Source: Alphaproteobacteria bacterium (GTDB lineage Bacteria; Pseudomonadota; Alphaproteobacteria; Rhizobiales; BM303). From it: a stretch of DNA of 45,543 bases. The notes under the pieces were generated by a model. The model saw only the letters and a list, made by a program, of their open reading frames with translations. It was not told the origin of the DNA and did not search any database. The stretch lies in NCBI GenBank assembly GCA_024275895.1, contig JAJRYE010000015.1, positions 1 to 45,543 on the forward strand. Reading direction: 5' to 3'. This document shows positions 1 through 7,865 of the stretch, piece by piece. The position numbers were made by a program, and so were the translations under genes. Position 1 is the stretch's first letter. Every line of letters begins with the position of its first letter.

Positions 1-145
1 AGGGCTTTGTGCCGATGCGGAAGGTATAGCGCCCGGTATGGCTGGCGGCCTTGACGATGCAGCGGTACCAGTTGCCCCCGGCCTCTGCGGCAGAGACAGA
101 TGGTATGCCCGAAATCAGGAACAAAACGCCAAAAACAATTCTCAC
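1..145 (-). CDS. Partial secreted protein, N-terminal part only
   Basis: The reading frame runs off the left edge of the window. It starts at a GTG at 143-145, preceded on the minus strand by AGAGG about 8 nt upstream, a good ribosome binding site. The first 21 or so residues (MRIVFGVLFLISGIPSVSAA) form a typical Sec signal peptide with cleavage expected near SAA/EAG. The visible mature part has WYRCIVKAA and GRYTFRIGT, with one cysteine. Only about 48 residues are visible and I do not recognise the family. It is probably a small periplasmic or exported protein. Confidence 0.55.
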   Translation of the reverse strand, partial: MRIVFGVLFLISGIPSVSAAEAGGNWYRCIVKAASHTGRYTFRIGTKP

Positions 146-235
146 AATAACCGCCTCTTCACCCTTTTTGCCGCCCAAGCGGATATGCTAGCATAGTTCA
201 TCAACCCGCTGCATATGAAAACAAAGGCCTGCAAC

Positions 236-811
236 ATGACCAAAACTCCGGCAATCAGCCGCTTCCCGGTACCGGAATTTTCCGATCTGCCGGAGGATAT
301 CCGCGCGCGCATCGAACTTGTGCAGGAAAAGACCGGCTTTATCCCCAATGTCTTCCTTGCCCTCGCCTGGCGGCCGGACGAGTTCCGCGCCTTCATGGCC
401 TATCATGATACCTTGATGGACAAATCCTCCGAAGGGCTCTCCAAGGCCGAGCGCGAGATGATTGTGGTTGCCACCTCCAACGCCAACCAGTGTCAGTATT
501 GCGTTATCGCCCATGGCGCCATCCTGCGCATCCGCGCCAGAAACCCGCTGATCGCGGATCAGGTGGCGGTGAACTACCGCAAGGCGGACATAACGGACAG
601 GCAAAAAGCCATGCTTGATTTCGCCATGCTGGTTTGCGATGCCGCCTATGAGACGGGGGAGGAGGATTTCACCGAACTTGAAGCCCACGGCTTTTCACCG
701 GATGATATCTGGGATATCGCTGCGATCTCGGCCTTTTTCGGCCTCTCGAACCGCATTGCCAATGTCTCCGACATGCGCCCCAATGACGAGTTTTATTCCA
801 TGGGGCGTTAG
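236..811 (+). CDS. Peroxidase-related protein of the AhpD-like (carboxymuconolactone decarboxylase) family
   Basis: The 191-residue protein belongs to the alkylhydroperoxidase-like all-alpha family. Its signature is QCQYCVIAHG, with C86, C89 and H93, the Cys-x-x-Cys-x3-His redox site that reduces peroxides in AhpD. Overall length and the N-terminal ISRFPVPEFSDLPEDIR segment match the uncharacterised peroxidase-related subgroup. An upstream ATG at 215 is possible, but the ATG at 236 has AAAGG about 8 nt before it and gives the N-terminus usual for the family. It stands alone, divergent from the partial secreted gene, and is followed by a palindromic repeat. The physiological peroxide substrate and electron donor cannot be read from the sequence. 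Confidence 0.85.
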   Translation: MTKTPAISRFPVPEFSDLPEDIRARIELVQEKTGFIPNVFLALAWRPDEFRAFMAYHDTLMDKSSEGLSKAEREMIVVATSNANQCQYCVIAHGAILRIRARNPLIADQVAVNYRKADITDRQKAMLDFAMLVCDAAYETGEEDFTELEAHGFSPDDIWDIAAISAFFGLSNRIANVSDMRPNDEFYSMGR

Positions 812-828
812 AGTCTTTCACGTTTAAA

Positions 829-847
829 CGGCACCGGGCCGGTACCG
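829..847. repeat. Short GC-rich palindrome, copy 1 of a dispersed repeat
   Basis: CGGCACCGG and CCGGTACCG flank a single central G, with one mismatch between the arms. It lies 18 nt after the peroxidase-related stop codon. A very similar element, with flanking GTT-AA also shared, lies just after rpmE at 21513-21533. Both are immediately 3' of a plus-strand gene. This fits a repeated extragenic palindrome. There is no T run, so it is not a classical terminator. Confidence 0.5.
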
Positions 848-895
848 ATTCAATCAGAACTGAAAGCCCCAGGGGCTTGTGGACAGGCAGGAATA

Positions 896-1468
896 ATGAG
901 CCGACTTCTTTTCATTCCGCATGGAAAAACCATCCGCATATGCGCCGAGCTGAGCCGTTTGCCGGCCAGGATCGAGCTTCCCCGGCGCAGGGCGGCGGCT
1001 GTCTGGCTGCTGGTTTTTGCCAGCTCCTGGAGCTTTGGCGTCCCCATGCTCATATTCTACGCCATGACGGAGGATATCACCGCCCGCGAGGGGCTCTCCA
1101 AACTGGTCCCGTTTTTGATAGCCTTCGCCATCACCATGACGGTTCTGTATCTTGCCTGGGCGGCGCTGCGCCATTACGCCAGCAATGACCGGATCACATT
1201 TTACCACGACAAAGTGGAGGTGCTTGAGCATCATCTTTTCACCAAGAGAGCATGGTCCGCCCCTTACAGCACCTTCTCCGGACTTGGCCTGCGTGAGCAA
1301 AACGCACCGGTACGGGACGGGAAAAGACACCATTATTACATCATTGAACTGATTCACCCGGATGGAGAAAAGACCATCCCTTTATTTGCTGGTGCCGCGC
1401 CACATGAAAACCAGGTAATAAATCGCATGCAGGACTATTCGCACCGGCTTGGTATCCCTATATTGTAG
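896..1468 (+). CDS. Membrane protein of unknown function, two transmembrane segments and a soluble C-terminal domain
   Basis: This 190-residue protein is not one I recognise by name. Residues 31-58 and 69-90 are strongly hydrophobic and form a hairpin of two transmembrane helices. The remaining 100 residues are soluble and beta-rich in appearance (DRITFYHDKVEVLEHHLF, then HHYYIIELIHPDGEKTIPLF), a layout resembling small bacterial membrane proteins with a PH-like domain. That resemblance is only inferred. The start ATG at 896 follows AGGCAGGAAT. The gene ends 30 nt before the CbbQ-like gene on the same strand and may be co-transcribed with it. Confidence 0.6.
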   Translation: MSRLLFIPHGKTIRICAELSRLPARIELPRRRAAAVWLLVFASSWSFGVPMLIFYAMTEDITAREGLSKLVPFLIAFAITMTVLYLAWAALRHYASNDRITFYHDKVEVLEHHLFTKRAWSAPYSTFSGLGLREQNAPVRDGKRHHYYIIELIHPDGEKTIPLFAGAAPHENQVINRMQDYSHRLGIPIL

Positions 1469-1498
1469 GCTCAACTTGCCTTTTTGCTGGAGAATTAA

Positions 1499-2314
1499 AT
1501 GTCAGGCCCAAACACCGACGCAGAGCAGTACTACATCCACGACGAACCGTTTTATGAAGCGGTGGGAAATGAAACCACCCTTTACGAAGCCGCCTATGCC
1601 AGCCGCCTGCCGGTAATGATCAAGGGGCCGACAGGGTGCGGCAAGTCGCGCTTTGTCGAATACATGGCCTGGAAACTGGGCCGCCCGCTGGTCACCGTGG
1701 CGTGCAATGAAGACATGACCGCCTCTGATCTGGTGGGACGTTTCCTGCTCGACGCCTCAGGCACCAAATGGCAGGATGGTCCGCTTACCGTGGCGGCGCG
1801 CATCGGCGCGATCTGCTATCTGGACGAGGTGGTCGAGGCGCGTCAGGACACAACCGTGGTGATCCACCCGCTGACCGATCACCGCCGGGTGCTACCACTG
1901 GACAAAAAGGGCGAACTGCTTACCGCACACGAGGATTTCCAACTGGTGATTTCCTATAATCCCGGCTACCAGAGCCTGATGAAGGACCTCAAGACCTCCA
2001 CCAAACAGCGCTTTACCGCGCTTGATTTCGATTATCCCGAAGCCGGGCTTGAGGCCCGCATCATCGCTGCTGAGGCCGGGGTGGAGGCTGAGATCTGCGA
2101 CAAGCTGGTCTCCATCGCCCACCGCGCCCGCGCGCTCAAGGGCCACGGGCTTGACGAGGGCATATCAACCCGGCTGCTGGTTTATGCCGGACAGTTGATC
2201 AAGGGCGGGGTGGCGCCCGCTGATGCCTGCGCCATGGCGCTCATCCGCCCCCTGACCGATGATGGCGACATCCGCGCAACGCTGGAAAGCGCCGTGGAGC
2301 TGGTGTTCGGATAG
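1499..2314 (+). CDS. CbbQ/NirQ/NorQ-family AAA+ ATPase (MoxR superfamily)
   Basis: The 271-residue protein is a MoxR-type AAA+ ATPase. Walker A is GPTGCGKS at residues 43-50 and Walker B is ICYLDE at 105-110, with the conserved ACNEDMTASDLVGR and SYNPGYQ segments characteristic of CbbQ and NorQ. Family members form hexameric rings that work with a VWA-domain partner (CbbO or NorD) to remodel a metal enzyme, such as inhibited RuBisCO or nitric oxide reductase. The partner follows after 5 nt. No RuBisCO or nitric oxide reductase gene is in this window, so the client is unknown and no symbol is assigned. The start ATG at 1499 is preceded by GGAG about 8 nt upstream. Confidence 0.88.
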   Translation: MSGPNTDAEQYYIHDEPFYEAVGNETTLYEAAYASRLPVMIKGPTGCGKSRFVEYMAWKLGRPLVTVACNEDMTASDLVGRFLLDASGTKWQDGPLTVAARIGAICYLDEVVEARQDTTVVIHPLTDHRRVLPLDKKGELLTAHEDFQLVISYNPGYQSLMKDLKTSTKQRFTALDFDYPEAGLEARIIAAEAGVEAEICDKLVSIAHRARALKGHGLDEGISTRLLVYAGQLIKGGVAPADACAMALIRPLTDDGDIRATLESAVELVFG

Positions 2315-2319
2315 CCCTC

Positions 2320-4542
2320 ATGACCCATGACGTTCAGCACTGGCGCGAACATCTTGATTGCTCGGTTGCAAAAATCGACGATATATTTGCAGACTGCCTT
2401 GCCGAGGCCCTGAGCGTCATGAGCCCGGCGGCGGTGGAAGACTGGCTGGCGGGCGCCTCGACGATCTGCGGCCTTGGCCGCGGCACGGAACTGGTGCTGA
2501 TTTACCTTGAGGAAATCCCCGCCATCGTGCAGCTCACGGATGAGAGCGTCATCCTCGAGATTGCCGATATGGCGCATTTTCTCTCGCGTAACGCCTGCGG
2601 CAAGGCCATCAATCCCTACCTTTCCACCCTCACCGCCGTGGCAAGGCGCCTCGACAGCCCCGGCTTGCTGCGTGACTGGCTGAAACTGGTGGAGCATATG
2701 GCGCTTCAGGCCCCCGAAGGGCTGGAGCCGCTTTTAGGCAACATTGTGGTCCTGCTCGACCAGCTCTCCATAGGCGGTCTGCGCAACTGGATGGAAAACG
2801 GCATTCGCGCCTATGCCGGCCAGCGCCACCGCATGGGCGATTTTTTCGCGCTTCAGAGCGCCGATTCCCATGCCATGATGCAGCGCGAGCGCTGCGGCAC
2901 CCTGTTTGTCGATAATGAGCGCCGGCTCTCCATGTGGCTGCGCGCCCTCTGGGGGCTGGAGAAAGACTTCCAGCCCTATTCGCTTGCCTTTGACGAGTTG
3001 CGCAAGCCGGTGCCGCATCTTGACCGGCTGGGCTTTCATATCCCCGATGTTTATGACGATCTGGACGGCATCTCCGGCCTGGCGCGCTATTACGCCGTCG
3101 CAGCGCATTTGAGCGCCCACGCCTTGTGGTCCGAGCCAATACTTGCGGATAATTTCAGCCCCTTCCAGCATCTGGCGATTGAGGCTTTCGAGGACGCCCG
3201 CATCGAGCATCTCGCTATGGCGCGCTATCCCGGGCTCGGCAGATTGTGGCGCGCCCTGCACCCGGTGCCGGTCGAGGGCGCCTGCCCGCCGGATTTTTCC
3301 TGTATCCGCCACCAGCTCGCCATGCTCTCAAGAGCCATGCTTGATCCTGATCACGCCTATAGCGACCCGGTGGTTCTTGATTATACGGCAAGGTTTCACG
3401 AGCGTTTTGCCGCCAACCCGCATGACAAAAAACTCGCCATTGAACTGGGGGTCAAATGGCTGGCGCAGAACTACACCCACGCCTTCCGCAAGCCGGAAGT
3501 CTGGTTTGAAAATACCATCGTCTCCTACCGCGACGACAACCGTTATTTATGGCTGTTTTTAGAAGATACCGATGACGATGATGATTTTCATTCCGATCAC
3601 GGCGCCATGGACCGCAGCGGACAAGAGCAGTCAGGCGAGGGGCTGCTGCCGCCGCAGCATTACCCGGAATGGGATTACGCCAGCGCCAGCTACCGCCCCG
3701 ACTGGGCGACCGTTTATGAAAATATTCAGCCCCCCGGCGATGCGGCCTTCATTGATGATCTGCTCGGCAAGCATAAGCAACTGGCGCGGCGACTGAAAAA
3801 AATCATCGACCAGCTCAAACCCCAGCAACGCCGCCGGGTGCGCTATATGGAGGACGGCGACGAGCTTGACCTGGAAGTCCTGCTGCGCGCCTGGACCGAG
3901 TTCAAGGCCCACTCCACCCCCGATACGCGCATCATGCAGTCCCATGTCCGCGACGGGCGCAATATCGCCGTGCTGTTGCTGCTTGATCTCTCGCAATCCA
4001 TCTCCGATGTGCCCGAAGGCGCAAGCGGCAGCATTTTGCAACTCTCGCAAGAGGCGGTCTCCCTGCTTGGCTGGGCGGTGGATGCGCTGGGGGATCCCTT
4101 CGCCATTGCCGGATTTGCCTCCAATACACGCCACGAAGTGCGCTACAGCCATTTCAAGGGCTTTGCCGAAAAATGGGGCCATGAGCCAAAAGCAAGGCTG
4201 GCCGGAATTAAAGCAGGCTACTCCACCCGCATGGGCGCGGCATTACGTCATGCCGGGCGCTATCTGGAGCAGCGCAAGGAAGAGAAAAAACTGCTGCTGC
4301 TGCTCACCGACGGCGAGCCGCATGATATCGATGTCTCCGACGAGGTTTATCTGCACCGCGACACCCATGCTGCAGTGGGCGAGCTTGAAAACAAGGGCAT
4401 TTCCACCTTTTGCATCACCCTTGACGGACAAGCGGATGAATATGTCCGGCCGATTTTCGGCGCCGGCCGTTACGCCATCATCGACAGGCTCGAAAGCCTG
4501 CCCGAAAAATTGCCGCAGCTTTTCATGCAGATGACACGGTAA
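2320..4542 (+). CDS. CbbO/NorD-family VWA-domain protein, partner of the AAA+ ATPase
   Basis: The 740-residue protein has a long alpha-helical N-terminal region. An acidic linker near residue 420 (DTDDDDD) precedes a C-terminal von Willebrand A domain from about residue 545. The metal-ion-dependent adhesion site is intact: D556, S558 and S560 in LLDLSQS, with later LLLTDGEPHDID. In the known CbbQO and NorQD systems this subunit bridges the AAA+ ring to the client enzyme. The gene follows the ATPase after 5 nt, indicating one transcript. Its TAA stop overlaps the ATG of a now-broken histidine phosphatase (TAATG), so the operon originally had a third gene. Whether it is closer to CbbO or NorD cannot be decided by eye. 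Confidence 0.85.
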   Translation: MTHDVQHWREHLDCSVAKIDDIFADCLAEALSVMSPAAVEDWLAGASTICGLGRGTELVLIYLEEIPAIVQLTDESVILEIADMAHFLSRNACGKAINPYLSTLTAVARRLDSPGLLRDWLKLVEHMALQAPEGLEPLLGNIVVLLDQLSIGGLRNWMENGIRAYAGQRHRMGDFFALQSADSHAMMQRERCGTLFVDNERRLSMWLRALWGLEKDFQPYSLAFDELRKPVPHLDRLGFHIPDVYDDLDGISGLARYYAVAAHLSAHALWSEPILADNFSPFQHLAIEAFEDARIEHLAMARYPGLGRLWRALHPVPVEGACPPDFSCIRHQLAMLSRAMLDPDHAYSDPVVLDYTARFHERFAANPHDKKLAIELGVKWLAQNYTHAFRKPEVWFENTIVSYRDDNRYLWLFLEDTDDDDDFHSDHGAMDRSGQEQSGEGLLPPQHYPEWDYASASYRPDWATVYENIQPPGDAAFIDDLLGKHKQLARRLKKIIDQLKPQQRRRVRYMEDGDELDLEVLLRAWTEFKAHSTPDTRIMQSHVRDGRNIAVLLLLDLSQSISDVPEGASGSILQLSQEAVSLLGWAVDALGDPFAIAGFASNTRHEVRYSHFKGFAEKWGHEPKARLAGIKAGYSTRMGAALRHAGRYLEQRKEEKKLLLLLTDGEPHDIDVSDEVYLHRDTHAAVGELENKGISTFCITLDGQADEYVRPIFGAGRYAIIDRLESLPEKLPQLFMQMTR

Positions 4543-4728
4543 TGCGCATTTATTTCATTCGCCACGCGCAATCCGGGTTTAACGCTGTCTATGATCCGGA
4601 CAAAACGGTCCGATGCTGTTTGACGCCCGCCTGAGCCCTCTGGGCGAGAGTCAGGCCGAAAAGGCGCGGCAAGAAGCGCAGCGGCTCGATATTGCAAAGG
4701 TGCTCGTCTCGCCGCTGACCCGGACGGA
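4542..4728 (+). pseudogene. Histidine phosphatase (phosphoglycerate mutase-like), frameshifted and truncated
   Basis: The ATG at 4542 overlaps the stop of the VWA gene and opens with MRIYFIRHAQSGFN, carrying the catalytic RHxxS/N motif of the histidine phosphatase superfamily. This frame ends at TGA 4632-4634. The family sequence continues in another frame from about 4611: MLFDARLSPLGESQAEKAR, then VLVSPLTRT, matching the conserved D..LSPLG..QA and SPLxRT motifs. A one-base loss near 4605-4612 explains the shift. After SPLTRT, at about 4728, the similarity stops, where about 100 further residues with the second catalytic histidine would be expected. The opposite-strand DUF302 gene ends 29 nt later, which suggests a deletion or rearrangement. 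Confidence 0.75.
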
Positions 4729-4756
4729 TAATCCCCTCACCCGCCGCGCGGCATGG

Positions 4757-5215
4757 TTATTTCAGCGCCGCATCGGTCAGCCCGCCGAGAGCCTTGGCCA
4801 TTTTGGCAAAGACCTTGTCACGGGTGGCAATTCGGTAGCGGGATTTGAGTGTCTCCGGGTCGTTATAGGCAAGCCAGACTTTACCGCCCGCATCGCGCCA
4901 GACGAGAGCTTTTAATGGCAGGTCAATACCGATTTTACGGTTGGCCGCCATCAGGGGCGTTCCCATTTTCGGTGTACCGAAGATAATCACCCGGGTGGGA
5001 AGCAACTCCAGACCAACGGTTTTTGCGCCGCCGGCATGATCAATCTGGGCAAAAACAGTAATGCCCTTTTTTTTCAAAACCGCTTCAAAACGGTCCAGGG
5101 TTTCCTTGACGCTATAGGCGCTGGGCTTGACGATCAGCCCCTCGCCGCCGGCAACGGCAAGCCCCGGAACAAACACCAGGGCAAGCAAGAGGGCGGTTTC
5201 AAAAACATATTTCAT
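4757..5215 (-). CDS. Exported DUF302-domain protein
   Basis: The 152-residue protein begins at the ATG at 5213-5215, with GGAG about 8 nt upstream. A longer frame exists upstream but lacks a signal. The N-terminus MKYVFETALLLALVFVPGLAVAGG is cut short here to its first part: MKYVFETALLLALVFVPG is a Sec signal peptide. The rest matches DUF302: KPSAYSVKETLDRFE, then VFAQIDHAGGA, LPTRVIIFGTPKMGTPLM and LKALVWRDAGGKVWLAYNDP. The function of DUF302 is not established. It sits alone, convergent with the broken phosphatase, and may have arrived with the rearrangement that truncated that gene. Confidence 0.8.
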   Translation of the reverse strand: MKYVFETALLLALVFVPGLAVAGGEGLIVKPSAYSVKETLDRFEAVLKKKGITVFAQIDHAGGAKTVGLELLPTRVIIFGTPKMGTPLMAANRKIGIDLPLKALVWRDAGGKVWLAYNDPETLKSRYRIATRDKVFAKMAKALGGLTDAALK

Positions 5216-5788
5216 GGTTTTCTCCAGTTGCGAATTTTCCTGAAGAAGGATAGCGCAGCCGGAGCGGCAATCTGCACTCAACCCTTATCACTTCCGGGTG
5301 ATAACACCCCGCGCCAGAGCGGGCTGGTGCCAAACCAGATGGAACAAAACATGCTCCAGCGTATCTCACTGAGGGTGGTGCAAAAAGTGGTGATCTTCGA
5401 GTTTGTCCTTATTTGACCACCAAACAGCATAAACGGAACCCAGCCTCATCACCGGGACTTTGTGGTTCATTTCACAGCGGCGCAGTTGCCTGAACGTCTT
5501 CAGCTTAAGCGTTCCGCCAACCAGATTTACACGAATTATTGCACTCATGGGTATCACTCGTTCCATTGTTATTCAACATCAACACACAATCCCCACACGC
5601 TCCGAATGCCACTTGAAACCTGATCTTTAAATGTGACTTACGAGGCTTTTCAACGGTTGCATTCCCCAATCCCGGTCTGACTATAATCGGAAAAGATTAA
5701 GGCTACTTAACGGCGGAGTAAAAAATCCTGCAAATGAGTTTGCAAGCAGATCAAAACCGCATTACCGTCTGGCGGAGTTTGATTCAAA
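5216..5788. other. 573-nt stretch with only a doubtful small ORF
   Basis: No conserved gene is evident here. A small inverted repeat at 5285-5304 (TTATCAC, six-base loop, GTGATAA) could be the transcription end of the small minus-strand ORF at 5366-5548. A TTAA-N6-TTAA pair lies at 5697-5710, upstream of the transglycosylase gene. Its spacing is one base short of a CtrA box. The part from 5567 to 5700 is AT-richer than its surroundings and probably holds promoters. Confidence 0.4.
5366..5548 (-). CDS. Doubtful small ORF, 60 residues, no recognised family
   Basis: From the ATG at 5546-5548 the frame reads MSAIIRVNLVGGTLKLKTF and ends in a histidine-rich EDHHFLHHPQ. Codon use is not absurd for this genome, and it is the only open frame of any length in a 570-nt gap. 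However, the ribosome binding site is weak (GGAACGAG about 8 nt upstream), an alternative ATG exists at 5566, and I recognise no homologue. Treat as a possible but unproven small protein. Confidence 0.22.
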   Translation of the reverse strand: MSAIIRVNLVGGTLKLKTFRQLRRCEMNHKVPVMRLGSVYAVWWSNKDKLEDHHFLHHPQ

Positions 5789-7015
5789 ATGAGGCAATTC
5801 ATGATGTTCAAGACCGGAAAAACAGGCATCACAGGCGGGTTGGTTCTCGCGGCCTTTTTTACAATCACCACCGGACCCGTTATGGCGGCAAGTTGCGGAA
5901 CGGGAAATTTTGCCTCATGGCTCAACGGCGTCAAGCGCGAAGCGGCGGCCAGCGGGATTTCGCGCCGGGCGCTTTCCGCCCTGAACGGTCTTAAATATGA
6001 CCCTGAAATCATCCGCAGGGACCGCAGGCAAGGAGTTTTTGCCCAGAGTTTCTTAAAATTCGCCGGCCGCATGGTATCGAAAAATCGCCTTACTGTCGGG
6101 CGCAGGAAACTGAAACAATATGCCCGTACATTCGCCCGCATCAAGAAGCATTACGGCGTCCCCGCCCCGGTGATCGCCGCCTTCTGGGGGCTGGAAACCG
6201 ATTTTGGCGCCTTTATGGGCAACAGCCGCACCATCTCCTCGCTGGCGACCTTGGCCTATGACTGCCGCCGGCCGGAGCTGTTCCGCCCGCAGCTCATTGA
6301 CGCCCTGCGCATTATCGATCACGGCGATCTGCGCGCCTCGGACATGATCGGCGCCTGGGCCGGCGAGCTTGGCCAGTTGCAGTTTCTTCCCTCCGATTAC
6401 ATGGAAAGCGCGGTTGATTTTGACGGCGACGGCAGGCGCGATCTTATCCGCAGCGCCCCCGATGCGCTGGCCTCGGCGGCCGCGCTGATGGTGCGCCATG
6501 GCTGGAAGCGCGGCCAGCCCTGGCTTGAGGAAGTGCGGCTTCCAAGGCAAATGCCCTGGGATCAGGCCGGTATCGATATCCGGCATCCGCGCGCCCAATG
6601 GGCCAAATGGGGCGTTCGCAAGGCCAATGGCCGCCCGCTCCGGGCCGACCGGCTGCCCGCCTCGCTGGTTTTGCCCATGGGACGCCTCGGCCCCGCCTTT
6701 CTGGCCTATCCCAATTTCAGCATCTATCTGAAATGGAATGAATCGCTGGTGTACACCACGACCGCCGCCTATTTCGCCACCCGCCTTGCCGGGGCCTCGC
6801 GGGTCCATAGCGGCAACGGCAAGGTCACGCCCTTGAGCGGCGCCCAGACCAAGCAATTGCAACGGTTGCTGAAACGGCGCGGTTTCGATGTCGGCAAGGT
6901 GGACGGGATTATCGGCGCCAAAACCCGCGCCGCCGTCAAGGCCATGCAGATCAAGTACCGCATGCCCGCCGATTCCTACCCCACCCCGGCCCTGCTCACC
7001 AAATTGCGGCGGTAA
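5789..7015 (+). CDS. Lytic murein transglycosylase, MltB-like (SLT_2) with C-terminal peptidoglycan-binding domain
   Basis: The 408-residue protein is exported, with a signal peptide at residues 1-33 ending near VMAAS. The catalytic domain (about 40-320) is the MltB-type SLT_2 domain. The catalytic glutamate lies in AAFWGLETDFG, followed by LGQLQFLPSDYM and the DFDGDGRRDL segment typical of the family. Residues 345-405 form a PG_binding_1 domain (LQRLLKRRGFDVGKVDGIIG). It cleaves the MurNAc-GlcNAc bond in peptidoglycan, giving 1,6-anhydro ends. ATG 5789 has GGAG 11 nt upstream. The in-frame ATG at 5801, with AGG 6 nt before it, is an alternative. It is monocistronic and convergent with the YmdB-like gene. 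Confidence 0.92.
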   Translation: MRQFMMFKTGKTGITGGLVLAAFFTITTGPVMAASCGTGNFASWLNGVKREAAASGISRRALSALNGLKYDPEIIRRDRRQGVFAQSFLKFAGRMVSKNRLTVGRRKLKQYARTFARIKKHYGVPAPVIAAFWGLETDFGAFMGNSRTISSLATLAYDCRRPELFRPQLIDALRIIDHGDLRASDMIGAWAGELGQLQFLPSDYMESAVDFDGDGRRDLIRSAPDALASAAALMVRHGWKRGQPWLEEVRLPRQMPWDQAGIDIRHPRAQWAKWGVRKANGRPLRADRLPASLVLPMGRLGPAFLAYPNFSIYLKWNESLVYTTTAAYFATRLAGASRVHSGNGKVTPLSGAQTKQLQRLLKRRGFDVGKVDGIIGAKTRAAVKAMQIKYRMPADSYPTPALLTKLRR

Positions 7016-7046
7016 GCCCGACCATCGGAGCACGCCGATGAAGAAT

Positions 7047-7865
7047 TTATACGGACGGCATGATTTCGCGCAAATTGCCGCCAAGCCTTAACGGTGAAAT
7101 CCGGCGCGCAAGCCCGCTTGCATCATCGGTTTCCACGAATGCGCCGCAAAGCGTCGCCTCGCCCCTGGCCGGTGCAAAACGCTGCGAATTGATCTTGGTC
7201 AAAAAGCGCCGCAGCGGCTCTTCCTTGTCCATGCCGACGACAGAATCATAAACCCCGCACATCCCCGCATCGGTCATATAGGCGCTGCCGCCGGCCAAGA
7301 TGTGATCATCGGCGGTCGGCACATGGGTATGAGTGCCGATCACCGCGCTCACCCGCCCGTCGAGAAAATGCCCCATGGCCATTTTCTCCGAACTGGCCTC
7401 GCCGTGAAAATCAACAATAATCGCATCCGCCGCCTCACCCAGCGGACAAACGGCAATCTCGTTCCCGATCGCGGCAAACGGATCGTCCATGGGGTCCATG
7501 AACACCCGCCCCATGGCGTTGATCACCAGCACCTGCGCCCCGTTGGCGGCGGTAAAAAGCCCCGCCCCCTTGCCCGGCGTCCCGGCAGGATAGTTTACCG
7601 GGCGCAGGAAACGCGGCTCGCGCTGGCAGAAAACCAGCGCCTCGCTCTGGTTCCAGGCGTGATTGCCGCTGGTAACTACATCCGCGCCCGCATCGCGAAG
7701 CTCATTGAAAATCTTCTCGGTGATGCCGAACCCGCCCGCGGCGTTTTCACCATTGACGACGGCAAAATCTATCCCCAGCTTTTCGCGCAGCCGCGGTAGC
7801 TCGCGGCAGACCAGATTGCGCCCGCTCCGCCCGACAACATCGCCCAGAAACAATACCCTCAACAC
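7047..7865 (-). CDS. YmdB-family metallophosphoesterase (TIGR00282 type)
   Basis: The protein of about 272 residues carries the calcineurin-like metal ligands of the family: FLGDVVGRSGR, VNGENAAGG, SGNHAWN and GTHTHVPTAD. Bacillus YmdB is a 2',3'-cyclic nucleotide phosphodiesterase. The role in alphaproteobacteria is not established. The GTG at 7865 is preferred because AAAGGA lies 5-6 nt before it and it gives the family N-terminus (M)LRVLFLGDVVGR. An ATG at 7886 would add seven residues. The start overlaps the end of fthC, so the two are probably translated as a pair. This fthC-ymdB order is common in the group. Confidence 0.88.
   Translation of the reverse strand: MLRVLFLGDVVGRSGRNLVCRELPRLREKLGIDFAVVNGENAAGGFGITEKIFNELRDAGADVVTSGNHAWNQSEALVFCQREPRFLRPVNYPAGTPGKGAGLFTAANGAQVLVINAMGRVFMDPMDDPFAAIGNEIAVCPLGEAADAIIVDFHGEASSEKMAMGHFLDGRVSAVIGTHTHVPTADDHILAGGSAYMTDAGMCGVYDSVVGMDKEEPLRRFLTKINSQRFAPARGEATLCGAFVETDDASGLARRISPLRLGGNLREIMPSV

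Noticed and set aside
5697-5710. TTAA-N6-TTAA as a CtrA box upstream of the transglycosylase
   Set aside because: The spacing is 6 nt, where the CtrA consensus needs 7. I therefore do not call it.
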